Shown: in pieces, positions 5,522 through 11,717 of the stretch | Numbering within the stretch: the stretch's first letter is position 1 | How the letters are laid out: every line of letters begins with the position of its first letter | Assembly: GCA_016929875.1 (NCBI GenBank) | Contig: JAFGHZ010000102.1 | Span: 1-16,354 of the forward strand | Length of the DNA: 16,354 bases | Origin: Dehalococcoidales bacterium | GTDB lineage: Bacteria > Chloroflexota > Dehalococcoidia > Dehalococcoidales > Fen-1064 | Direction: 5' to 3' | Made by a program: the position numbers and the translations under genes | Notes under the pieces: generated by a model | What the model saw: only the letters and a program-made list of their open reading frames with translations | What the model was told of the DNA's origin: nothing | The model's database searches: none

Positions 5522-6784
5522 GTGAAAGTTCTGGTTGTCGGTAGCGGCGCTCGAGAACATGCCATCGTCTGGAAATTAGCCCAGAGTCCCAAAATTAAAG
5601 AACTATATACTGCTCCCGGTAACGCCGGCACGGCGCATATTTCACAAAATATTAATATCGATGCGGCAGATGTCAAAGTCATAGCAAAAGCGGCGCAGCA
5701 GAAGGGCATCGACCTTATCGTCGTCGGGCCTGAAATCCCGTTATCGAGAGGTATTGTCGACCATCTGGAGAGCCTTGGCATTCCCGCATTCGGAGCAAGC
5801 AGGCTGGCGGCGGAAATCGAATCCAGTAAAGTCTTTTCCAAAGCATTGATGCAGAAATATAATATCCCCTGTGCTAAAAGTGTTAGTTTTTCCGATTATG
5901 CCCAGGCAAAGGAATATGTGCAACAGCAGAGACCTCCCGTTGTTATTAAGGCCGACGGGCTGGCGGCGGGCAAAGGCGTTGTCGTTGCCGCGACTACCGA
6001 TGAAGCGCTGACGGCTCTCACCGACTTTATGCAGTCGAAAAAACTCGGCGAGGCAGGTAACCATATCCTGGTAGAAGAATACCTATCAGGCAAGGAGATG
6101 AGTCTTTTCGCTTTTAGCGATGGAACCAATGTGGTGCCGATGGTTTCGGCCTGCGATTACAAGCGTGTCAATGACGGCGACCGCGGCCCCAATACAGGCG
6201 GTATGGGCAGTTACAGCCCGCCTGTTTTCAACAGTGCGGCACTTCAGAAGAAAGCGATGGAAACAATTATGGTGCCGACGATCAAAGCGATGGCACAGGA
6301 GGGCAGACCTTACCGCGGCGTACTTTACGGCGGCTTGATGGTGAACGAAGAAAGTGTCAAAGTGCTGGAATTCAATGCCCGTTTCGGCGATCCCGAGACG
6401 CAGGCCATCTTACCAAGACTGAAGACGGATTTAGTGGACATTATTCAGGCGGTCATCAAGGGGAAGCTCAATCAGATTCAAATCGAATCGACCAAAGATG
6501 CCTGTGTCGGTGTGGTGATAGCATCGGGCGGTTACCCCGGGGGTTACAGGACGGGTATTCCAATCGACGGTTTACATGATATCGATAAGGATGTCATGGT
6601 TTTTCACGCCGGTACGAAAATCGGGGCAACTCCATGGGAAGTATTGACCAACGGCGGACGTGTTCTGACGGTGGTAGCAATGGGTAAAACGATTGCACAG
6701 GCGAGAGAGAAAGTCTATGCAAATATCTCCCGTATCAAGTTCGAGGGAGCGCATTATCGGAAAGATATCGCGTTGTTTAAGTAA
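5522..6784 (+). CDS. purD: Phosphoribosylamine-glycine ligase (GAR synthetase)
   Basis: PurD joins glycine to 5-phosphoribosylamine with ATP, step two of IMP synthesis. It is a 420-residue ATP-grasp enzyme of normal length. Motifs in order: VVGSGAREHAI (5-15), GPEIPLSRGI (69-78), the ATP-grasp loop KADGLAAGKGVVVA (143-156), VEEYLSGKEMS (184-194), RGPNTGGMGSYSPP (221-234) and the metal-binding EFNARFGDPETQ (283-294). The start is GTG at 5522, six bases after AAGGGAG; it gives the expected N-terminus at the first beta strand. purE follows after 29 bases, so the two are probably co-transcribed. Confidence 0.96.
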   Translation: MKVLVVGSGAREHAIVWKLAQSPKIKELYTAPGNAGTAHISQNINIDAADVKVIAKAAQQKGIDLIVVGPEIPLSRGIVDHLESLGIPAFGASRLAAEIESSKVFSKALMQKYNIPCAKSVSFSDYAQAKEYVQQQRPPVVIKADGLAAGKGVVVAATTDEALTALTDFMQSKKLGEAGNHILVEEYLSGKEMSLFAFSDGTNVVPMVSACDYKRVNDGDRGPNTGGMGSYSPPVFNSAALQKKAMETIMVPTIKAMAQEGRPYRGVLYGGLMVNEESVKVLEFNARFGDPETQAILPRLKTDLVDIIQAVIKGKLNQIQIESTKDACVGVVIASGGYPGGYRTGIPIDGLHDIDKDVMVFHAGTKIGATPWEVLTNGGRVLTVVAMGKTIAQAREKVYANISRIKFEGAHYRKDIALFK

Positions 6785-6813
6785 CAATAATCAGATGCCG
6801 ATAGGAGGTCATC

Positions 6814-7278
6814 ATGGCGCTAGTCGGTGTGGTAATGGGTTCGAAATCGGATATGGAATCAATGCAGCCCTGTCTCGATATTCTTAAAGAGCTGAGTATC
6901 GAACACGAGGTCAATGTTATCTCGGCGCACCGGACTCCCGAGAAGGCACGAAATTACGGGCAAACGGCACGGGAGCGGGGTATCGAGGTCATTATTGCCG
7001 CCGCCGGCGGTGCCGCCCACCTGCCGGGAGTACTGGCAAGCTGGACCAGTATCCCGATTATCGGTGTTCCCCTGCCCAGCGGTGAACTCAAGGGGGTGGA
7101 TGCCCTCTACTCAATTGTGCAGATGCCTGCCGGCATTCCAGTTGCGTGTGTCGCAGTGGGTTCAGCAGGAGCCAAAAATGCCGCCTACCTTGCTGCCGAG
7201 ATTCTCGGCTTGAAATATGATAATATCAGAATGGCGTATGAAGGATACCGGAAGAAGTTGCAAGGAGACGGCAAATGA
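6814..7278 (+). CDS. purE: N5-carboxyaminoimidazole ribonucleotide mutase
   Basis: Class I PurE shifts the carboxyl group of N5-CAIR to carbon 4 in IMP synthesis and normally works with PurK, which is not in this window. The 154-residue protein has VVMGSKSDMES (6-16), SAHRTPEKA (37-45), AAAGGAAHLPGVLA (61-74) and QMPAGIPVACVAVG (102-115), the usual signatures and length. The ATG at 6814 follows a strong AGGAGG. The last codons overlap the purB start in ATGA (7275-7278), a typical sign of translational coupling. Confidence 0.96.
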   Translation: MALVGVVMGSKSDMESMQPCLDILKELSIEHEVNVISAHRTPEKARNYGQTARERGIEVIIAAAGGAAHLPGVLASWTSIPIIGVPLPSGELKGVDALYSIVQMPAGIPVACVAVGSAGAKNAAYLAAEILGLKYDNIRMAYEGYRKKLQGDGK

Positions 7279-8585
7279 TAGAACGGTACAGCCGACCGGC
7301 GATGAAAGCCATCTGGTCGGATGAAAACAAATTCAACAAATGGCTCGAAGTCGAAATTGCCGCCTGTGAAGCATGGTCTCAACTGGGAGTCATCCCCCGT
7401 CAGGCTATTTCTAAAATCAAGATGGCGCATATCGATTTCAAAAAAATGGACGAGCTTTTCAAAGAGACCCATCATGATGTTACGGCTTTTCTCGGTGCTA
7501 TCGCCGATAGCGTAGGGAAAGAATCACGCTATATCCATCTCGGTATGACTTCATCCGACGTGATGGATACCGCTCTCAGCTTGCAGCTTATCGAAGCTTC
7601 GGATATACTGGCCGACGATATCAAAGAATTGATATCCGTTCTCGGTAGTATGGCAATCAAGTATAAGCATACTCCTATGACCGGCCGGACCCATGGCGTG
7701 CATGCCGAACCGATTACCTTCGGATTAAAACTGGCATTATGGTTTGCGGAGATGAATCGTAACCGCCGTCGTCTCCAGGAAGCTAGAAATGCGATTGCGG
7801 TCGGTAAAATCTCCGGGGCGGTAGGTACCTACGCCACGATATCGCCGGAGATAGAGGAAGTAACCTGCGCTAAACTGGGTCTCGTACCTGCACCGATATC
7901 GAACCAGGTCCTCCAGCGCGACCGCCATGCTCAATTCGTTACCACGCTGGCAATCATCGCCAGTTCGCTGGAAAAATTCGCTACGGAGATAAGAGGCCTG
8001 CAGAAAACCGAAGTACGGGAAGTCGAAGAGCCGTTCAGTCCCGGTCAGACAGGTAGTTCGGCGATGCCCCATAAGCGCAACCCCGAACTTTGTGAAAGAG
8101 TATGCGGTCTGGCGAGGCTTACTAGAGGTTATGCCGTGACCTCGATGGAGAATATTGCACTGTGGCACGAGCGCGATATCAGTCATTCTTCTACGGAGAG
8201 GGTCATTTTGCCTGATGCTTGCCTGGTGCTCGACTACTCGCTGTCGGTATTCACCGCCGTAATGAAAGGCCTGCTGGTTTATCCGAAACAAATGAGAAAG
8301 AATATGGATATCACCCGAGGTCTGCTTTTCTCCCAGCGGGTCCTGCTGGCTTTAATCGCTAAAGGGATGAGCCGCCAGAATGCCTATAAACTGGTGCAGC
8401 GTAACGCGATGAAGACATGGAAGGGGAGTAAGAAGTTTGCCGACCTTCTCAAGGCGGATGCCGAAGTGATGAAGATTTTATCCGTCGAAGAGCTTGAAGA
8501 GTTGTTCGATTTTCAATACTATCTGCGGTATGTCAACGAGGTTTTCGAGAGGCTGGGTTTAACCGGCAAACAGTGGTTAGAATAG
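7275..8585 (+). CDS. purB: Adenylosuccinate lyase
   Basis: PurB releases fumarate from SAICAR and from adenylosuccinate, so it acts in IMP synthesis and in the branch to AMP. The 436-residue protein belongs to the fumarase/aspartase superfamily: HLGMTSSDVMDTA (88-100), TGRTHGVHAEPITFG (136-150, catalytic His140) and the mobile signature loop GSSAMPHKRNP (260-270, with the catalytic Ser at 261-262). Length is normal. The ATG at 7275 overlaps the purE stop codon and has AAGGAGAC upstream. With guaA, purD and purE it makes a purine cluster serving both the IMP pathway and the final AMP and GMP branches. Confidence 0.96.
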   Translation: MIERYSRPAMKAIWSDENKFNKWLEVEIAACEAWSQLGVIPRQAISKIKMAHIDFKKMDELFKETHHDVTAFLGAIADSVGKESRYIHLGMTSSDVMDTALSLQLIEASDILADDIKELISVLGSMAIKYKHTPMTGRTHGVHAEPITFGLKLALWFAEMNRNRRRLQEARNAIAVGKISGAVGTYATISPEIEEVTCAKLGLVPAPISNQVLQRDRHAQFVTTLAIIASSLEKFATEIRGLQKTEVREVEEPFSPGQTGSSAMPHKRNPELCERVCGLARLTRGYAVTSMENIALWHERDISHSSTERVILPDACLVLDYSLSVFTAVMKGLLVYPKQMRKNMDITRGLLFSQRVLLALIAKGMSRQNAYKLVQRNAMKTWKGSKKFADLLKADAEVMKILSVEELEELFDFQYYLRYVNEVFERLGLTGKQWLE

Positions 8586-8622
8586 GCAAGTCCTCGGGGC
8601 GGGCAATTCTGAAGAGTGAACT

Positions 8623-9327
8623 ATGCTCACGATGCAGGTTATTCCCCGGGTTTATCAAATCACTGCCAGATACGGCAATATTTTCTTGATTGTCGAAGAG
8701 TATTTGACGTTAATCGATACTGGATTGAGAGGCAGTGCGCCGGGGGTAGCGGATTTTATCCGTTCACTGGGGCGTTCACCGAAAGAGGTTAATCTCATTA
8801 TTCTCACTCATAATCACTTGGATCATATAGGGGGATTAGCCGGATTAAGACGGGTGACCAAAGCGAAAGTAGCGGCCCCGAAAAGGGATTTCGTAATCGA
8901 TAACGGCCCGGTGCCGTATCCTGCCGGTAATTTTCTGGGCAGGTTATTCAAAACGACAGCGATGTCTCCTCTGCGTCGCCGGTTTCTTCTGGAGGCTATG
9001 GACATCGATATTCTCCTCGAAGGGGGCGAGGTATTTCCGGTGCTAGGCGGGTTGCAGGTGGTGCCGACACCCGGGCATACGGCGGGGAGTATCAGCCTGT
9101 ATGCCCCGCAGAAGAAATTGCTTTTCGTGGCGGATGCATTGAATAAAAAGCACGACGTATTGCGTTTACCTCTCAGAACGGCTACCTCTAATCTTGATGA
9201 TACGATAGCTTCCATCGAAAAGATGGCGAAAATGGATGTCGAGGTTATCTGTTTTGGGCACGGCAGGCCGATTACGGAAAACGCAAAAGCAAAGCTGATG
9301 AGATTAGGGGAAGAGTTTAAAGTTTGA
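8623..9327 (+). CDS. Metallo-beta-lactamase-fold hydrolase
   Basis: This 234-residue soluble protein of the MBL-fold (glyoxalase II-like) superfamily has a two-metal site: THNHLDH (62-68; His63, His65, Asp67, His68), GHTAGS (151-156; His152), ADAL (Asp171) and FGHGRP (His213). All expected ligands are present. There is no signal peptide and no extra beta-CASP or rubredoxin domain, so the substrate is not predictable; thioester, lactone or nucleotide hydrolysis are all possible. The ATG at 8623 is six bases after GAAGAG; the ATG at 8632 is a weaker alternative. It follows purB after 37 bases and may be co-transcribed, but nothing links it to purine synthesis. Confidence 0.88.
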   Translation: MLTMQVIPRVYQITARYGNIFLIVEEYLTLIDTGLRGSAPGVADFIRSLGRSPKEVNLIILTHNHLDHIGGLAGLRRVTKAKVAAPKRDFVIDNGPVPYPAGNFLGRLFKTTAMSPLRRRFLLEAMDIDILLEGGEVFPVLGGLQVVPTPGHTAGSISLYAPQKKLLFVADALNKKHDVLRLPLRTATSNLDDTIASIEKMAKMDVEVICFGHGRPITENAKAKLMRLGEEFKV

Positions 9328-9353
9328 CACCCTTCTTATCAATTAGTTAATCT
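9324..9353 (+). promoter_or_regulatory. Possible promoter of rsmD-coaD
   Basis: A perfect TTGACA (9324-9329) overlaps the stop codon of the upstream hydrolase gene. TAATCT (9348-9353) lies 18 bp downstream, or TTAATC (9347-9352) with a 17-bp spacer. Transcription would begin within a few bases of the rsmD ATG (9361). The -10 match is modest. Confidence 0.4.
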
Positions 9354-9360
9354 TAAATTG

Positions 9361-9909
9361 ATGTTACGTGTCATTACCGGTACAGCCAAAGGTACCCTTC
9401 TGAAGGTTCCCGGGACGGGCCTCCGTCCGGCGACCGACCTGGTACGCGGGGCGATTTTTTCCATACTGGAGAACCTTACCGATGACTGGTCCCGCGTGCT
9501 GGATTTATTCTCGGGGAGCGGTGCTCTGGGAATCGAGGCATTGAGCCGCGGCGCCGACTGGGCGGACTTTGTTGACCGTGAGCGGAGATGTTGTGATATA
9601 ATCAAATTGAATCTGGAAAAGACAAAGCTGGGGGAAAGAGCACAGGTTTATTGCAGTACAGTAGCTAAAGCCCTCTCTTTTCTGGACAAGAAATATAGTA
9701 TCGTTCTGATGGACCCCCCTTACGCTGATACTACGATTGGCGGTGTAGTGGAACAATTAGCAAATTCGGAATTGCTCAATCGGGATTCGATAGTAGTAGT
9801 GGACCATTCGTCACGGTTTCCTCTACAGGGAAAGTACGGTAAGCTGAATCTTTTTAAAGAACACCGCCACGGTGATACCACGATTTCAATCTACCGGAAG
9901 GAGAACTGA
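9361..9909 (+). CDS. rsmD: 16S rRNA (guanine-N2) methyltransferase RsmD
   Basis: RsmD methylates G966 (E. coli numbering) of 16S rRNA in the small subunit. The 182-residue protein starts MLRVITGTAKG, then has LRPATDLVRGAIFSIL (21-36), SAM motif I LDLFSGSGALGIEALSRGA (48-66) and catalytic LMDPPY (116-121). Length is typical. A TTG directly before the ATG extends the frame by one codon, but the ATG fits the family start. No ribosome binding site is visible in front of it, unlike nearly every neighbour; together with the promoter at 9324-9353 this suggests a leaderless transcript. coaD starts two bases after the stop codon, a pairing common in bacteria. Confidence 0.94.
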   Translation: MLRVITGTAKGTLLKVPGTGLRPATDLVRGAIFSILENLTDDWSRVLDLFSGSGALGIEALSRGADWADFVDRERRCCDIIKLNLEKTKLGERAQVYCSTVAKALSFLDKKYSIVLMDPPYADTTIGGVVEQLANSELLNRDSIVVVDHSSRFPLQGKYGKLNLFKEHRHGDTTISIYRKEN

Positions 9910-9911
9910 AG

Positions 9912-10436
9912 ATGACAGTGGCTGTTTACGCAGGAACTTTTGACCCCATCACAAACGGACACCTTGATGTTGCAACAAGGGCCGCGAAACTTTTTGATAA
10001 GGTTTACATTGGTGTATATGATAGTCCGGGGGCTGTTCGACAGGCCTCGTCAGGCATCACTAGTGCCGGCCGCGGATTATTGTTCTCCACACAAGAACGC
10101 GTCGCATTAGTTAAAGAAGCCGTAAAATCTATACCGAATATCGAGGTGGTTCCGTTTGCCGGACTGGTAGTGGATTTCGCCAAGAAGATGGGGGCACAGG
10201 CGATTGTTCGTGGATTAAGGGCTGTCACCGATTTCGAGCGTGAGTTTGAAACTGCGTTGATGAACAAGAAACTTTGTCCGGAACTGGAAGTGGTCTGCCT
10301 GATGGCAAATTTGCAATACCAGTTCCTGTCCTCAAGTTTACTGAAAGAGATAGCCAGTCTTGGCGGCGATGTTTGCAGTATGGTGCCCAAGCATGTTGCG
10401 GAGTCCCTTCGAAAGAAACTGCTGAAGAAAAAGTAA
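9912..10436 (+). CDS. coaD: Pantetheine-phosphate adenylyltransferase
   Basis: CoaD transfers AMP from ATP to 4'-phosphopantetheine, the penultimate step of coenzyme A synthesis. The 174-residue protein has the nucleotidyltransferase motif AGTFDPITNGHLDVATRAA (7-25, including the T/HxGH-type site), IVRGLRAVTDFEREFE (98-113) and the QFLSSSLLKEIASLGG loop (137-152). It is about 14 residues longer than usual: the stretch DSPGAVRQASSGITSAGRG (37-55) replaces a short NPxKK-like loop before LFSTQER. The ATG at 9912 has AAGGAG in the end of rsmD, two bases after its stop, so it is translationally coupled. Its product feeds CoA supply, needed among others by the acs product further along. Confidence 0.94.
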   Translation: MTVAVYAGTFDPITNGHLDVATRAAKLFDKVYIGVYDSPGAVRQASSGITSAGRGLLFSTQERVALVKEAVKSIPNIEVVPFAGLVVDFAKKMGAQAIVRGLRAVTDFEREFETALMNKKLCPELEVVCLMANLQYQFLSSSLLKEIASLGGDVCSMVPKHVAESLRKKLLKKK

Positions 10437-10487
10437 TTTACCGCTTCGAGGGTTTTTATCCTCACAAATAATAACAGGAGGTATTTC

Positions 10488-10733
10488 GTGGCGTACAAGA
10501 TTACTGAGGATTGTATCAGTTGTGGAGCTTGCGAATCTGAGTGCCCGAACCAGGCAATCAGCGAAGGCAGTTCCATATTTGTTATCAATCCCGATAGGTG
10601 CACCGAGTGTGTCGGCGCTAGCGGTTCTCCGAAGTGTGCGGAGGTCTGTCCTGTGGATGCTCCTAAACCCGACCCTGCCCACAGCGAAACTAAAGAAGCG
10701 CTGCTGGCAAAATATAAAAAATTACATCTTTAA
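10488..10733 (+). CDS. 2[4Fe-4S] ferredoxin (YfhL/Alvin type)
   Basis: This small 81-residue electron carrier has two cluster motifs. The first is CISCGACESECP (Cys 9, 12, 15, 19), the classical CxxCxxCxxxCP. The second is Cys38-x2-Cys41-x8-Cys50-x3-Cys54-Pro, where the 8-residue insert (VGASGSPK) marks the YfhL/Allochromatium-type subgroup, known for low-potential clusters. The tail is short and charged, without the long C-terminal helix of some relatives. The start is GTG at 10488, six bases after AGGAGG. It lies 51 bases after coaD and is the last plus-strand gene; proC converges on it with only 11 bases between the stop codons and no obvious terminator hairpin. Partner enzymes are unknown. 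Confidence 0.93.
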   Translation: MAYKITEDCISCGACESECPNQAISEGSSIFVINPDRCTECVGASGSPKCAEVCPVDAPKPDPAHSETKEALLAKYKKLHL

Positions 10734-10744
10734 TAGCAGAAAAA

Positions 10745-11545
10745 TCAACTGCCTAATTGTTTAGCTCTCTCGAAAGCGGCTTTCATAGCCTGGTAAATCA
10801 GGTCGGAGAAGCCGCTTTCTTCGAATTTGCGGATAGCTGCGGCGGTCGTTCCTCCGGGTGAGGTTACCATTCTCCGCAGTTCGGCGGGTTCTTTGCCGGA
10901 TTTCAAGACGAGATGGCTTGCCCCGAGTACGGTACCCAACACCAGTTCATTTGCGATATCAGGGGCAAAACCAAGTTTCACGGCGGCGTCGGTCATGGCT
11001 TCTATGAAATAGAAAAGATAGGCAGGCCCGCTGCCGCTGACGGCAGTTGCCATATCCAGGAAACTCTCTTCGTTGACGTAGAATTCCTTTCCCATCGCTC
11101 CGAGAATATCCTGTACTATCTTCTTTTGACGGTCGTTTACTTCTTCAGTCGCCGTCCAGACGGTAACTCCCTCGCCGATTTGAGCGGGTGTATTCGGCAT
11201 GGAGCGGACAATAGATTTGTGGTTTAACCCTTTCTGCAGAGTGTCGATTCCGGCACCGGCGATGATGGAGAGCACCAGTTGTTCTGCCTTGCTATTGCCG
11301 TTCAGTTCTGTCATTACCCCGGCGAGAATCTGCGGTTTCACGGCGAGGACGATAACATCGGCACCGATAATAGCCTGTCGATTATCTCCGAGGACTTTGA
11401 CTTGATATTTTTGAGAGAGATACTGACGGCGTGTTTCACTGGCGTCGCTGACCGCTATATTTTTCGTGTCGGCAAGCTTTTTGCTCAGGATGCCTGCCAG
11501 CATTGCCTCCCCCATATTTCCCCCGCCGATAAATGCAATTTTCAT
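10745..11545 (-). CDS. proC: Pyrroline-5-carboxylate reductase
   Basis: ProC reduces 1-pyrroline-5-carboxylate to proline with NAD(P)H, the last step of proline synthesis. The 266-residue protein has an N-terminal Rossmann motif IAFIGGGNMGEAMLAG (3-18), VIVLAVKPQ (64-72), RSMPNTPAQIGEG (114-126), the conserved AVSGSGPAYLFYFIEAM (168-184) and the C-terminal dimerisation signature ELRRMVTSPGGTTAAAI (222-238). A GTG three codons upstream (11554) keeps the frame open, but that GTG is itself part of a GGAGTGA ribosome site correctly spaced (8 bases) from the ATG at 11545, so the ATG is chosen. It is downstream of leuS on the same strand after 172 bases of repeats and may have its own promoter, which I cannot place. 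No proA or proB is nearby. Confidence 0.95.
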   Translation of the reverse strand: MKIAFIGGGNMGEAMLAGILSKKLADTKNIAVSDASETRRQYLSQKYQVKVLGDNRQAIIGADVIVLAVKPQILAGVMTELNGNSKAEQLVLSIIAGAGIDTLQKGLNHKSIVRSMPNTPAQIGEGVTVWTATEEVNDRQKKIVQDILGAMGKEFYVNEESFLDMATAVSGSGPAYLFYFIEAMTDAAVKLGFAPDIANELVLGTVLGASHLVLKSGKEPAELRRMVTSPGGTTAAAIRKFEESGFSDLIYQAMKAAFERAKQLGS

Positions 11546-11560
11546 TTGTTTCACTCCGTT

Positions 11561-11587
11561 GTCATTCCCGCGCAGGCGGGAATCTAG
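11561..11587. repeat. Family A dispersed palindrome, copy A4
   Basis: ATTCCCGC-GCAG-GCGGGAAT (11564-11583) is a perfect 8-bp stem preceded by GTC and followed by CTAG, close to the border sequences of the other copies read in reverse. It lies just upstream of proC. Confidence 0.8.
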
Positions 11588-11598
11588 AATTCATCTCT

Positions 11599-11630
11599 AT
11601 TGCGAGGTTATGAAATACCCGAAGCAATCT
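11599..11630. repeat. Family B dispersed palindrome, degenerate copy B4
   Basis: The ATTGCGAGG...GAAGCAATCT borders of family B are intact and the interior is short and unpaired. It lies 15 bases from copy A4, again as an A-B pair. Confidence 0.6.
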
Positions 11631-11662
11631 CACTTTTATTGATTTCCCTCTCTTATACAGAG

Positions 11663-11696
11663 ATTGCCACGCCCGCCTACGGCGGACTCGCAATGG
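11663..11696. repeat. Family B dispersed palindrome, copy B5
   Basis: ATTGCCACG...CTCGCAAT borders enclose a perfect inner stem CCGCC-TAC-GGCGG (11673-11685). It sits 21 bases past the leuS stop codon, where it could act as a 3' hairpin for the leuS mRNA; there is no long U-run on that strand. Confidence 0.75.
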
Positions 11697-11717
11697 TTAC
11701 GGGTTTTTAATTATAGT

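Noticed and set aside
10060..10076. Cloning-vector-like restriction sites inside coaD
   Set aside because: The short match to ACTAGT and GGCCGC is in frame, within an otherwise normal gene, and has no further vector sequence around it.
10734..10744. Bidirectional terminator between the ferredoxin gene and proC
   Set aside because: Only 11 bases separate the stop codons and no inverted repeat spans them.
11552..11554. GTG as the start of proC
   Set aside because: This GTG is part of the GGAGTGA ribosome site for the ATG at 11545, which gives the conserved N-terminus.
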